Shown here: positions 1-10,100 of the stretch, piece by piece
Layout: each line of letters begins with the position of its first letter
Position numbering within the stretch: position 1 is the first letter of the stretch
Source of the DNA: Desulfobacteraceae bacterium
GTDB taxonomy: Bacteria > Desulfobacterota > Desulfobacteria > Desulfobacterales > Desulfosalsimonadaceae
Reading direction: 5' to 3'
Assembly: GCA_011390465.1 (NCBI GenBank)
Contig: JAABSH010000024.1
Coordinates: 1-51,694, forward strand
Length of the DNA stretch: 51,694 bases
Made by a program: the position numbers and the translations under genes
The notes under the pieces: generated by a model
Database searches by the model: none
Told to the model about the DNA's origin: nothing
The model's input: only the letters and a program-made list of their open reading frames with translations

Positions 1-1
1 C

Positions 2-367
2 AACCCGTTAATCCAGCAGCTTTATGAAAAACACCAAAAAAGCGGGAAGCACAACATGGCCATCATGGGCATCTGTATGCACAAAATCCTGCGGATTATT
101 TACGGTATGCTCAAAAACAATAAACCTTTTGACCCTCTGATCGACAAGGCAAACAGAAGACGCAGTGCCCGGGCCAGTAAAGAATCGACAGAAAAAGACA
201 TGAGCCGTCGTTTCCAGTCCTATGATGAAAAAGCCCCGGTGTCCAGGCGCCAGAAAAAAAGGAGACTGGAACAGGACAGGTCACAAAGTGTTAACGGCAC
301 TCAAAACGTGATCACTGAACCTGTTCCAGTAGGCAACATTATAGCAGATATTTTACCAGAAATATAG
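2..367 (+). CDS. IS110-family transposase, C-terminal part (runs off left edge)
   Basis: The frame is open from the window edge and ends at TAG 365-367. The visible 121 residues include GKHNMAIMGICMHKILRIIY followed by KNNKPFDP, which resembles the C-terminal end of the IS116/IS110/IS902 transposase domain (basic stretch, aromatic YGML, then PFDP). The remaining tail is basic and Gln/Lys rich. The N-terminal DEDD catalytic domain would lie to the left, so integrity cannot be judged. The family moves an insertion sequence through a RuvC-like transposase, usually without clear terminal inverted repeats, and I see no obvious IS end to the right. The start ATG sometimes assigned at base 56 would be internal to the domain. 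Confidence 0.75.
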   Translation, partial: NPLIQQLYEKHQKSGKHNMAIMGICMHKILRIIYGMLKNNKPFDPLIDKANRRRSARASKESTEKDMSRRFQSYDEKAPVSRRQKKRRLEQDRSQSVNGTQNVITEPVPVGNIIADILPEI

Positions 368-675
368 GCATTACCGAATTTTCAAAGAACAGCTCAAAGA
401 AAAGCAAATTTTACCTTGACTTTCCTCTGATTAACTTAAGTTAATGACATTGAATTTCCAGTAGTTTGACAAAGCATTTTTGTTGAGTATTTTAAAAAAA
501 ATATTCAACTATTAAAACATATGACAAAAGATAAATAATATGTCAAATTTTTTTCACATAATTTAAGTCCTTTAATTTTCGACTAAATTTATCACCTCCA
601 GGCCCCGAGTTTTTTATATACGAAAAAAATAGCGATATCGCGCAAGAAACGCGACCTACGCTTTAGCCCACGCCG
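368..675. other. AT-rich gap between transposase and intron relic
   Basis: No credible gene is visible. The stretch is AT-rich. It holds a 14-base palindrome TTAACTTAAGTTAA (about 432-445) and a hairpin with 12-base arms and one mismatch at 482-509 (GTTGAGTATTTT / AAAATATTCAAC). It probably contains the right end of the IS element and the 3' exon flank of the intron. Confidence 0.5.
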
Positions 676-719
676 ATAGGGGTAGAGATAACGCATTGGC
701 TTGCGTCACCCCTCCCTCC

Positions 720-752
720 GAAGCGTGCGTGCGGTTCTCCCGCACACGGCTC
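720..752 (-). ncRNA. Group II intron domain V hairpin
   Basis: The 33-nt minus-strand sequence starts GAGCCGTGTGCGG, has a GAGA tetraloop and a 2-nt bulge, and closes with GCACGCTTC. The AGC catalytic triad is present. Its C would normally pair with a G in a GGTTC end, but here the end is GCTTC, leaving a C-C mismatch in the lower stem. This suggests the ribozyme core is decaying. Confidence 0.75.
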
Positions 753-774
753 TTCAGTCGGTAGTTCACCGCTT

Positions 775-987
775 AGAGGATTGACAGGCCACTGCATGGG
801 CTGCGGCTAATGAGAACAACCCATGCTTGACAAAATATTTTTTTTTCACCCCGTCTAAAGGACCGTCAACATACGATCCATATAGACCTCCGGTTCGCCC
901 CATGACCATCTGGCCCGAATCTCTCCAACGAGCTTAGCCATCTCTGACACTGACACCGGTTTTTTCTTCCAAAGTTCTGTCTTTCAC
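775..987 (-). pseudogene. Remnant of the intron-encoded reverse transcriptase/maturase
   Basis: Starting at GTG 987 the frame reads KDRTLEEKTGVSVR and then shifts. The next frame reads MAKLVGEIRARWSWGEPEVY followed by MDRMLTVL and a TAG at 857-855. This resembles the N-terminus of intron proteins with an RWSW-EP---DRMLT-LE-GVK pattern. After another shift and a poly-A run, HGLFSLAAAHAVACQ appears, which looks like the extreme C-terminus just before domain V. The catalytic RT (YADD), maturase and endonuclease regions are absent. The remnant is therefore an internal deletion with at least two frame disruptions. Confidence 0.6.
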
Positions 988-1443
988 GTATCCACCTTCC
1001 TGCGCTCCCTTCGCTCCACACCCGTTACAGGCGATTCATCACTACTATGGGCCCTCTGACACCTGAACGGCTCTCTCCACCGGGCAGGTCTCCCTGCTTA
1101 ACGCAAACCACCTTCCTGACCATTCCGACCTCAACCACCACCTGGTGTCCCCTGTATTCTCGCTTTATACCTGCCACATTGTTCTCAGCGGTACAGGCTC
1201 CACGGCTCGGACGTAATTTCCTATTACGCCATCGCCAGCACGGGTCTGGGCTTCGCCACTGCCTATCAGGCTCGCTGAAAACACCCGGCCGAAACAGGTT
1301 CGTTACCCTTCGGACTGGTCGTTCATCTCATGCTGCTCCCCACCCTGCCTCACGGCAACGCAGTTGCATTCGATTACAGGCTGTGACATATTCCTGAAGA
1401 GGACTTTCACCTCATCGATGGTTTGCGCTCACAGGCGCACTAG

Positions 1444-1498
1444 GCCGGGATTCATATCCCGGCAGCCCCATTCCCACAAACCGGGATTGGAATCCCGG
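1444..1498 (-). terminator. Tandem hairpins downstream of the ELWxxDGT-repeat gene
   Basis: Two hairpins lie between the stop codon at 1517 and the intron 5' end. The first is 1481-1498 with 8-base arms CCGGGATT/AATCCCGG. The second is 1444-1463 with arms GCCGGGAT/ATCCCGGC and a 4-base loop. No U-tract follows because the intron begins 3 bases later. They may be the original terminator or members of a dispersed palindromic repeat. Confidence 0.5.
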
Positions 1499-1516
1499 CT
1501 TCAAATACTGCTGATA

Positions 1517-4474
1517 TCAATAGACCCAGGGCTCACGGCCATGGATGCCGTCATCAGCTGAGAAAACCAGCCAGCCCAGAATATCGGTCAGGTGGGTCGG
1601 ATTCGACGATTCGCTGCCCGGCAGAATATCGCCGGCCATCTTTACTTCGCTGCCGTCACACACCCAAAGCTCACGACCGCTGGTTCCGTCGTCAGCGGTA
1701 AAAAAAAGGAGGTTCCCGGCCACGGTCAGTTCCTCCGGATCGGAATCACCCGAGGGGTGAATGTCAGCCACCAGGGCAGTTCCATCGCTGGTGCCGTCGG
1801 TTTTCCAAAGCTCGGTGCCCTGGTCCGCATGGGTGGCGGCAAAATAGACATTTCCGTCCATGGTGGTGAATTCATGCGGCCAGGACGAACCGGCATCATG
1901 AATATTTGTCACTTTCAAAGTTCCATCTTCGGTGCCGTCGCTCTTCCACAACTCGTAGCCGCTGCTGTCGTGGGCGCAGAAATATAAGGTATTGCCAAGA
2001 ACCGCCCAATCTCTGATATTGAGAGCGTAACCAAATTCCATATCTTTGATTTTTTCGGTTCCGGCTGCCGTTCCGTCGCTCGACCAGAGGGCGACAAGGC
2101 CGTAAGTGTCGCTTCGAGCGGTGAAAAAAAGGCGGCTGTCAACCGCGCCTATCAGACTGGTACTCAAATCCGGGTCCGCATTGGTCAGCATCACGGTCCC
2201 GCCGGTGGTCCCGTCACTTCGCCACAATTCGGAACCGTGAGAAGCGTCTTTGGCGATAAAAAATACGTTCTGCCCCGCCTTGGTGAGGGCGGCGGGGGCT
2301 GATGAAAACGCCATCCCGTCCCATGAAAAATCTAGAATATCTTTAACCAGAACTGCGGTGGTGCCATCACTTGTCCAGAGCTCTTTACCGGTTTGGTCAT
2401 CCCATCCGGGAAAGTAAAGATTGCCGCCCATGACGGCGATTTCCGTGATATTCTCCGGTGAATTTTCCACCGGCTGAGTGCCGGTTGCCGTTCCATCGCT
2501 GGAAAACAGGACGCCGTATGCGTATGCTTCATTCGATGGATTGTAAAATCGAGACGTAAAATAAAGCCGATCACCATTGACGATAATCGGCGTGCCTGCA
2601 GAACTTGGCAGTGAAGCAACGGGAGTGGCCGCCGCCGCAGATGTTTCTTTTTTCCACAGGTGATCGCCGCCATCTTTTTGCCCCACAAAATAAAGATCGC
2701 CATTCATGGATACAAACTGCTTCGGACCAGACGATGCGTTTTTTCCGTTCTGATCATCAGCCACGTACGTCCGGCCCTCGGCGGCATCGTAGTACAATAA
2801 TTTTTTAGGCTCGCTGGGGGCATTACAGGCGGCAAAAAACAATTTATCGTTGCTGACCGGCGTCAAAAGAACCGGATCTGAGTCATTTGTGCCTGGTAAA
2901 ATATTCGCCGCCAACTCGGGGGCCGTGTCCGTGTACCGCCATAGCTCCCGGCCGGCCTCCTCCCGGGACAACGCCAGGTCTGTTGCCGTGAAATAGAGGG
3001 CATCCCCCATTGGGGTCAGCTCGCGGGGCGCCGCATCGCCGGCGGTGTTGATATCCGATATCCTGAAGGTCCCGTCCTTGGTGCCATCGCACTGCCAAAG
3101 TTCCCGACCGAATTCAAAGTCAAGCGCGCTGAAAAAAAGCCTTTCTTCGAAGACTGTCAGCGATTCAGGTTCAAGGATTTCCTGACCGGCAGCGTCAATC
3201 ATTTTTTCCAGCGTCATCGACCCCGTAACCCGCCAGAGTTTGCGGTAATTGGATTCATCTCTGGCTGAAAAATAAAACGCGTCGCCCATCGGCGTAAAAC
3301 CACCCGGATTATGGCTTTTCGCGGTATGATCGATACGCCCGGTTCCGGCGGCTGCGCCGTCCGTCTGCCAGATTTCTTTCTGGTTGGCACGGAAAATCAT
3401 CACATCCTTTGCCGGCCAAACCATCAACCCCCCTGCCGCCGAAGGCAAATCCGCAACGGTTTCAGCAATATAAATGAAATCTGGGTTCAGAGGGTTGCCC
3501 TCTTTTTGAATGTTGATCTTATGCAATTCTGCGTGCAGCTGAGGAATGAAATACAGCGCCCCGCGAAAGACAACCAGGTTGCGGGGGGCAAGCGAATATA
3601 CAAAACCCATCATATTGGATTCAGGAATATCAAATACCGCCTGCGGCTGTGTACCATCGGATTCCAACGCCCATATTTTTCTTCCCCCGTCACCGGCATC
3701 AGCCATAAAAAAAAGGCAGTTAACCCGAGGGGCGGCGCTGATCAGCACCGTCAAGGCGTAAGGGCTGGAACCTGAAGGGCCCGGATTAACATCGTAAACC
3801 AGACTGGTGCCCTTTTCTGTACCGTCGGTCCGCCAGAGCTCCCGGCCGCAGGAACCCCCGTCATCTGCCGAAAAATAAAGCGCGCCATTCCAAAGCGTTA
3901 GATTTCCTGGGACCGAACCCGGAGGCCCCGGACAAATATCTTTGACCATGCGGGTTTCTCCAGTTTTCAGGTCGTATCTGAACAACTCCCGGCCATGCAG
4001 GGTGTGGGTGGCTGCGTAAAACACCCCGCCGTCGAATTCCACCACTGCAGAGGGCTCCGGGCCACTGAAGGTGTCATTAAGGTCGGTCAGGAGCCTGGTT
4101 GTTCTCTCAGGGGTTCTTCCCTGTAAAACAGAAAGTGCTTCGACGACGCCGAGCCTCCCGTCTCCGTTCATATCCGCCCCTTGACAGATTTTTCCTATGG
4201 TAACATCGGCTATTATATTCAGGGCGTTTGCTGAATCGTCAAGCGTCAGCCACCCGTCCCCGTTGACATCTCCCGGCTGTACAAAAGGCGCCCGTCCGCA
4301 CATGGAAGCTCCCCCATCAAGACAGCCAACCCCTTTTTCATCCCCTGCCATGCCGTCGTTTTTCTCATCCTCTGTCATCTCAGCAACAGCACTGCCGGTC
4401 AAAAAAACCAGAAAAATCCAGACTGCAAACCATACAACCCCTCTTTCCCGTCTCTTCCTCCTTGAATTCTGCAC
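1517..4474 (-). CDS. Secreted ELWxxDGT-repeat protein with N-terminal dockerin-like module
   Basis: I chose GTG 4474 because GGGGGAG lies 5 bases upstream and the product then begins with a classic signal peptide (QNSRRKRRERG followed by a hydrophobic core and GSAVA). ATG 4495 is an alternative giving 992 residues. A dockerin-like pair follows near residues 65-120 (DVNGDGWLTLDD and DMNGDGRLGVVEALSVL). The rest is about ten copies of a roughly 50-residue motif around ELWxxDGTxxGT, DIxPG and LYFxAxD, ending GREPWVY. Such repeats probably fold as a beta-propeller on an extracellular protein. No catalytic residues are recognised. It is the last gene of the minus-strand secretome block. Confidence 0.85.
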   Translation of the reverse strand: MQNSRRKRRERGVVWFAVWIFLVFLTGSAVAEMTEDEKNDGMAGDEKGVGCLDGGASMCGRAPFVQPGDVNGDGWLTLDDSANALNIIADVTIGKICQGADMNGDGRLGVVEALSVLQGRTPERTTRLLTDLNDTFSGPEPSAVVEFDGGVFYAATHTLHGRELFRYDLKTGETRMVKDICPGPPGSVPGNLTLWNGALYFSADDGGSCGRELWRTDGTEKGTSLVYDVNPGPSGSSPYALTVLISAAPRVNCLFFMADAGDGGRKIWALESDGTQPQAVFDIPESNMMGFVYSLAPRNLVVFRGALYFIPQLHAELHKINIQKEGNPLNPDFIYIAETVADLPSAAGGLMVWPAKDVMIFRANQKEIWQTDGAAAGTGRIDHTAKSHNPGGFTPMGDAFYFSARDESNYRKLWRVTGSMTLEKMIDAAGQEILEPESLTVFEERLFFSALDFEFGRELWQCDGTKDGTFRISDINTAGDAAPRELTPMGDALYFTATDLALSREEAGRELWRYTDTAPELAANILPGTNDSDPVLLTPVSNDKLFFAACNAPSEPKKLLYYDAAEGRTYVADDQNGKNASSGPKQFVSMNGDLYFVGQKDGGDHLWKKETSAAAATPVASLPSSAGTPIIVNGDRLYFTSRFYNPSNEAYAYGVLFSSDGTATGTQPVENSPENITEIAVMGGNLYFPGWDDQTGKELWTSDGTTAVLVKDILDFSWDGMAFSSAPAALTKAGQNVFFIAKDASHGSELWRSDGTTGGTVMLTNADPDLSTSLIGAVDSRLFFTARSDTYGLVALWSSDGTAAGTEKIKDMEFGYALNIRDWAVLGNTLYFCAHDSSGYELWKSDGTEDGTLKVTNIHDAGSSWPHEFTTMDGNVYFAATHADQGTELWKTDGTSDGTALVADIHPSGDSDPEELTVAGNLLFFTADDGTSGRELWVCDGSEVKMAGDILPGSESSNPTHLTDILGWLVFSADDGIHGREPWVY

Positions 4475-4553
4475 GTCATCTCCCCCGCAAATCATGGTTT
4501 CACAATACCGGCAATATCCCGTAATACATATAAGGCCTCAGGCAATCCGAAAT

Positions 4554-4907
4554 TCATCGCATTAGCCGGATATCCTTGACTGTCTTTAAATCAGGGGCAA
4601 GCTTGACCTCCCCATGCCATACCGCATACTCCTGTTTCTCTGCCGTCATCTGATAAACACCGGGATGGAGCGGATCAAATTCATACCCGCCTTCGGCATC
4701 CGTTTTGACATATATTGCTTTTTCTTGTATACTGTCGGCCGTTTTCCGATACAGGCCGACTTTCACCCCTTCAATGGGAACGATACATCGTGCCCCGTCG
4801 CACCTGACCGAACCATCATATACATGGCCATAAAGAAAGGCTGTTTCCCCTGTGCAATCCCTAAATGCCATCCGGCAGCTCTTCAAATTTATAAAACCCA
4901 TTTTCAT
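4554..4907 (-). pseudogene. Detached 3' part of a CnaB/carboxypeptidase-regulatory-like protein
   Basis: This frame carries one beta-sandwich repeat: LYGHVYDGSVRCDGARC, IEGVKVGLYRKT, TDAEGGYEFDPLHPGVYQMT, ending DIRLMR. The first residues (MKMGFINLKSC) are only the out-of-frame reading of the upstream gene's DENGFYKFEEL. The natural N-terminus is therefore the neighbouring gene in the other frame. Only about ten residues separate LPDGI of the upstream frame from LYGHV here, whereas intact repeats in the 1,956-residue protein have about 40-50 between those landmarks. I infer a small deletion combined with a frameshift. A sequencing error alone would not explain the missing residues. Confidence 0.6.
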
Positions 4908-5742
4908 CGCAAATCGCTTTGAAGCGGGGATTTATAGAGACATCACCCGGCCACACAGCAAAATAAAGATAAACTTCAGCCCCCGGAACCGGAACATTGC
5001 AGTCTGCTGCCGCGCAGTCAGCCAGCCCGTCACGGACATGCCCGCTAAGAGATGCGGGCTCGTGGGATCTGGGCACCAGCCGGAAATCAAAGATATTCTG
5101 TTCGCCGGGCACGACCGTGGTCTGCCGGGTTGCACTGATATATCCGTCTGCCGCTGCGCGTACCGAAAAAACGACCTCTCCGGTTTCCATATACGCCACT
5201 GGTAAATCGCTAAACTCATAAAAACCGCTATCATCAGTGACAGTTGTAAGTGCGGGCACGGGCCCAAATGCGGCGTGAGGAAAATTGGGCCGGGCTGTCA
5301 CGAGGGCGCCGGCAATTGGCACCGGCGCGGCATCGCTGTCACTGTTTTCTGAAAGGCCGATGACATGGCCGCTCAACCTCGTGGGCGGATGGGGCTGGGT
5401 GCTCGTCAGGATGACTTTGACAGAATTTACCCCGAAATGCCAAAAACCAAACGGCCCCATGCAAAAGCAAGCCCCCCATTGCGTGTCCGCCAGTTCCATG
5501 AGGCTGGACACAACCGGTGCATTTGCAGAGCTGGCGTTTGTCGGCGCTTCCTCATCAGAAGCGTCCTTACTGACATTGACCAGTTCCAAAACCCTGCCGA
5601 ACAAAATGCCGGAGCCTGAATAAGTGATGGGAAATATCATTAAATCTATCCGGAATCCGTGGCTCCCTGTATAATCCACCACACTGAATGCCTTTTGGTG
5701 CGCTTCAGATTCAGCTATCAGCAGATAACGACCGGAAGCCAT
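4861..5742 (-). CDS. CnaB/carboxypeptidase-regulatory-like repeat protein, truncated at both ends
   Basis: The 293-residue frame contains at least two beta-sandwich repeats with the pattern LSGHV..., PVPIAGALVTARP, DDSGFYEFSDLPV, then LSGHVRDG, PVPGAEVYLYF, DENGFYKFEELPDG and stop. There is no signal peptide. The frame stays open for 17 codons upstream of the ATG, in phase, back to the stop codon of the 449-residue gene. Those codons (VLVYFEN) look like part of a repeat, so the N-terminus has probably been lost. The C-terminal repeat is cut by the frameshift described for 4554-4907. The family usually provides stalk or adhesive modules on exported proteins. This copy is probably non-functional. 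Confidence 0.55.
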   Translation of the reverse strand: MASGRYLLIAESEAHQKAFSVVDYTGSHGFRIDLMIFPITYSGSGILFGRVLELVNVSKDASDEEAPTNASSANAPVVSSLMELADTQWGACFCMGPFGFWHFGVNSVKVILTSTQPHPPTRLSGHVIGLSENSDSDAAPVPIAGALVTARPNFPHAAFGPVPALTTVTDDSGFYEFSDLPVAYMETGEVVFSVRAAADGYISATRQTTVVPGEQNIFDFRLVPRSHEPASLSGHVRDGLADCAAADCNVPVPGAEVYLYFAVWPGDVSINPRFKAICDENGFYKFEELPDGI

Positions 5743-5793
5743 ATTTTCAAAATAGACTAATACAATACTCTCGGCACACGTAGCTCGCTGCGC

Positions 5794-7143
5794 TTATTCC
5801 AGCACCAAGCTGCTCGGGTCATTCGAATACTTCACCCCCCATTTGGTATCCGATTCCAACGGGTCAAGGGTCGTTTCTCCGCCATTTTCGCCGCACGTCA
5901 GCGGCCGCGCCGGAGCGACTGTCACCACGGCCCCAGCCCCGGCCCATAGCTCTGTCTTGCCCGTATCGGCATTGGTTTCCATAAAACCACCGTCGAACAT
6001 AAACGTGCTGTAGTACGGGCTGTATACCCAGCAATCATCGATGTCTGAGGCATGAACGAGGCTGCCAGTCGCATCTTCGGCCGTATCCAGCTGCAGGGTC
6101 AGGCTGTCGCAGCCAAACGTATAGGTGCCGTAAACAAACAAAGGGCTGTCCTCAAAACAATCCATACCACAGGCCCCGGGATAGCCGTCCGTTTCATAGA
6201 TGACATCACCGTTATCAAAAAAATGAATGTATTTCTGGCGGTCACTGTCATGGCCCAGGTCCCATGTGCCGACCAGCGCCGCTTTGATCAATTCTCCCTC
6301 AACGGGTTCGGCCTGCGCCACGCTGGTGAGCGTTTCAAGGATATACACCGCTTCGGCCAACCCGGTTTTGCCGTCATCATTAATGTCAAAAAGAACGCTA
6401 TCCGAGCACGGGCACCCCGTATGGTCAACGCAGGACGGACTTTCGGTGCCGGGGCACTGATCCTTGGCATCCACCACCCCGTCACCATCGCTGTCCGAAC
6501 CGGTAATATCTGGCGGCAGCTCACTGATGGCCATCCGGGTATAATCGAATTCACCTTCGTAGTGATTGCCCGATTGTTGGGTTTCTTGGTACGTCCCGAA
6601 AGCGTCAATCCGGAAATGGGGGGCAATGAATCCTGTGGCGCTGGCCTGGCCTTTACCCGCCATACCGATGTAAGTGTAATCTCCTGGATTAAAGGGGTCG
6701 CCGCCATCAAATTCCATTTTAAGGGTATAGGTGTGCTGCACCCCGTAACCGCCTACCGTGTATTGCTGCCCGTCAAACATAAACGTGCCGGTGCCTTCAT
6801 AGTAGCCCACCATTTCCATATAATAGATACTGCCCGCAACCCCTTTCGGCCCTTCCCACCAGTCGTTTTTCAATACGCCGCCCACCCGCTCGGCGTCAAT
6901 CCGCCACTGGGTCCCGGGCGTGGCCTCCTGGCTCAGGATTTCAAGGGTACTGCCGACATACTCCGGGTGGGACCCGGCCAGATCAAGCGAGGATGTGCCC
7001 GTAAGCAGTGCAACGCCACCGGGCAATAATTCTCCGCCCGGCTCCGAATCCCATACTCCGGCCGCCAAGCCGGCAGATGCGGTCAGCGGTGCTAAAATGC
7101 AAATAATTGCGATACCCAAAAACATCAATAGCGTTTTTTTCAT
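5794..7143 (-). CDS. Secreted protein with thrombospondin-3-like and dockerin-like calcium motifs
   Basis: The ATG at 7143 is preceded by GAGGGGG and begins a signal peptide (KKTLLMFLGIAIICILAPL, then TASAG). The 449-residue product has an N-terminal beta-rich region, then DSDGDGVVDAKDQCPGTE (residues about 212-230), the DxDxDG pattern of thrombospondin type 3 calcium-binding repeats. A half dockerin-like motif DINDDGKTGLAEAVYILETL follows. The C-terminal half (VGTWDLGHD to TFMFDGGFMET) resembles a lipocalin-like or copy-number-like beta domain, but I do not recognise it firmly. TFMFDG occurs in both halves, suggesting an internal duplication. Its stop is followed in frame by the truncated CnaB gene. 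Confidence 0.8.
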   Translation of the reverse strand: MKKTLLMFLGIAIICILAPLTASAGLAAGVWDSEPGGELLPGGVALLTGTSSLDLAGSHPEYVGSTLEILSQEATPGTQWRIDAERVGGVLKNDWWEGPKGVAGSIYYMEMVGYYEGTGTFMFDGQQYTVGGYGVQHTYTLKMEFDGGDPFNPGDYTYIGMAGKGQASATGFIAPHFRIDAFGTYQETQQSGNHYEGEFDYTRMAISELPPDITGSDSDGDGVVDAKDQCPGTESPSCVDHTGCPCSDSVLFDINDDGKTGLAEAVYILETLTSVAQAEPVEGELIKAALVGTWDLGHDSDRQKYIHFFDNGDVIYETDGYPGACGMDCFEDSPLFVYGTYTFGCDSLTLQLDTAEDATGSLVHASDIDDCWVYSPYYSTFMFDGGFMETNADTGKTELWAGAGAVVTVAPARPLTCGENGGETTLDPLESDTKWGVKYSNDPSSLVLE

Positions 7144-7187
7144 AACATCCCCCTCATTTGATTATTTTTTATTTTTATTTCTATAGC

Positions 7188-10100
7188 CTATCTAATACCG
7201 CTAATTGCCTGCATTATAAACACCCCTTCCGTCAGGCCGATCACGCCGTCCCGGTTGCAATCTGCGGTGATATGGATTGTGGGACTGCCGGGGGGCGCGA
7301 TGCCGGCGGTGACCTGCATGGCCAAAACCGCATCAACGAGGTTGACCGTGCCACTGTTGTCGATATCGCCGGGGCCGGCTATGGAGATGAAGGTAAAGGG
7401 GCTGGTGCCGTTTTCCGCCAGGATACACCAGGCGGTGGGGCCAAGGGCCAGGCGGTTGGAATACTGCCAGTCAAAGCCGGTGGTCAGACCCGGGATGCCG
7501 GCGGCCGGGATGCCGCGGCCGTCTGCATGAACGGCCCTATATTGGGCCGCCCGGATCGGGGCGAGGCTGTTTTGGTAATGACTGGTTTGCCCGGCCTGAA
7601 TATACGCGGCCGCCATCTGGGCCGTGCCTTCGTACCAGACCCCATCCAGGTCATCGTTGAAATCAAACTGCTGCCAGTGGGCCGGGTTTTCCGGCGAGGT
7701 CGGATAAGCCAAGTGCCCGGCCGCCCAATCCAGGGCAGACCAGTAGGGATCGGTCGCAAAAAGCATGGCGCCCCACGACTGTATATCGAGAACCTCTACA
7801 TCGGATATGCCCCCATCCGGATTGAGACCGGTATGAAAACGAGCGGTATCCCCATCCCACATGGCAACCACAAAATCTTTGGCGTGATCGCTTCGGGTCT
7901 GCCACTTTTCTTTACCGGTAACGGCATGGAGCATGTCAAAGACGGCCACGAGATCGATGTTATGCTCGGTGGCCGTACCTATCTCCTGCCAGGATTCCGT
8001 ATCCCAGTTCCAGACCCATCCGCCGCTGTAGCCGGCATTGCTGCCCGAGCCGGTGCGCTCGCAGTTGGCAGCGATCCACTCGCCCATTTCCTTGGCAGCA
8101 TTCAGGTATGAAGCATCACCGGTGGCGCGATACATATTGGTCAACGCCAGCATGGCCCAGGCCAGGTCCCCGGTGCGAAAACTTAAGGCGGATTCGTGCA
8201 TGTACCACATGCCGGCGGATTCCTCCCACCAACCCGGGTATCGGAAGGCACCCTGACTATCGGTGATATCGCCGGCGGAATAGGCATCGCGCAATCGGTG
8301 TCCGGAAAATGGCGGCGCTTCATATTCCCAGTCGGCCGGGACCAGATTCGTATCATTGTTATGGACGAATACAAGCGTGTCTGCCAATATTTTCGCCCGT
8401 CTTATATCATCGGCCCCGCCCCGGTCGAGAAATGCCAGGACGGCCAGGGCGTTGTCATAGACCGTGGCCAAATTTTTGTTGCGGATATCGAATGTTTCGG
8501 TGTCCGTTGCTGGTGTAAAGCTCGGGATCAGGCGCAGGGCATCCGGTCGGGCAAGATCGTATTTGATATCGTCAATGTAAAATCTGGTGCCTGTCGGCGC
8601 CGGGTCATGAAGGTCGTTTACGGCAAACAAAAACCCGCCGTGGACATCGGATAGATCCATGCCGGAAAGATCAATTTCAAACTGCTGCCAGTTTTCGGTC
8701 AATGAATACCACGCCTTGTGCTCGCCGGAAGAATCATCTATATGACCGAACCCGAACTCCACTTCCAGACCGGAATCATCGGTGCGGGCCCAGAAGGTAA
8801 GTTTGGACGCGCCAGTGATATCGTATCCGGAACCGGCAAGGCTTCCCAGATATCCTTCCGGTGTTTCAAACATAACTCCGTTCCAGGGCTGACCGTCGTT
8901 TCCGTGCTCACCGGTCCAGTCCACCCGGATACAGCTCGTGCCGGCATGGGGGTTGTCCGGGTGCCGGGTATCAACGGTCAAGGTGGCGGCGCCGTTGTAA
9001 AACCCGGAGGGGTAAAAATGATTGCCTCCGGCATCGGCATCCGTGTAGACATCAAAAGCGTCATTATATTCGTCCATGGCCGCGGTCATATAAATATAGG
9101 CCGCAGATGCCGGATCGGTGAAGGCAAATTCCAGTTCAAAATTACCGCCGGGCGTGCCATCGGCATCACCGTCCAGGGCGTTTCCGGCCAAATCGGTGAT
9201 CCCATCGGACAGGGTCAGCCAGTAGGTATCTATCGGCAGGACCGTATCGGAATTGACTGTCAGGGTGGCGGTAAACGTTGCGTCATCGTAGGCGATGCTG
9301 TCTATCACAACCGCTGTGTCATCGCCGTCTTCGAATAGGCCGGTATTGCCGGATGCGATGAGGGTGTAATGGGCCGGATCTGCGGCTTCGGCCTCATCCA
9401 CCGGCTCGTGAAAGGTTACCGTGATCTCCGAGCGGGTGGCCACCGGCACAGGGTCTGCGGCCGGGTTGGTGGATGCAATTGTCGGGCCGGTGGTGTCATT
9501 GATCTGCGTGGTAGCTTCAGCTTCGGTCTTGGCCGACTCGGTCTGGCCGGTGTTGTCGGTGGCCCGGCAGAAAAATTCGTAGGTATGGCCGTGTTCGCCC
9601 ACAAACATGGCACAGGTCTTCGTGGTATTCTCCAGCCAGACTTTTTTAGGCCCGACGTTGTCCGACACATAGACGGTGTAATGGGCCAGTCCCGATCCGT
9701 CATCATCATCGGAACCGCCCCAGCAGACCTGGAAGACGGCGTCGCCCGTTTCGGATGCCAGGACCTCGATTGCGCTTGTGGGCGGCGATTGATCCAGGGT
9801 GTTTAACCACGGGCCTTCCTTGGGCGCCGGGTGATCGTAGAGGTCACCGGCAAAGTCGAACTCCACAAAGGCCTGGTTTTCCACCTCGGTGCCCGAGGGC
9901 AGATCGTCCTTGGCCTGGACCGCAAATTCCACCCAGCCGATTTCATAGCCGGTTTCCGGGTTAAACGGCGGCAGGAAGCCGGCCATGGGGTCTTCGGGAT
10001 ACGCGCCGGTGTCCGGGTCAATGCAGTGGAACCACCAGCGGATTGTGCCGGTGTCCGGATCGAAATCGCCGGTGACTTCCACGGCGATGTTCATCTCCGG

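Larger units (their letters stand above)
676..1440 (-). mobile_element. Relic group II intron, reverse transcriptase deleted
   Basis: Read on the minus strand, the element starts at 1440 with GTGCGCC, fitting the GUGYG 5' consensus. It continues with TGAGGTGAAAGTCCTCTTC, typical of domain I, and reaches domain V at 752-720. It ends at 676 with CTACCCCTAT, matching the AY 3' end. The total of about 765 bases is far short of the 2-2.5 kb of an intron with a full encoded protein. Only the N-terminal start and a C-terminal tail of that protein remain. It lies directly downstream of two strong hairpins that follow the 1517-4474 gene, a site type known for terminator-targeting introns. Class assignment is not attempted. 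Confidence 0.75.

Noticed and set aside
1047-1561. Plus-strand open frames of 65-116 codons over the intron
   Set aside because: They lie across the intron RNA in antisense and contain no domain; the structured intron explains the sequence.
6052-7029. Plus-strand open frame of 325 codons opposite the 449-residue secreted protein gene
   Set aside because: It is antisense to a gene with a clear signal peptide and calcium motifs, has no ribosome site and shows no domain pattern.
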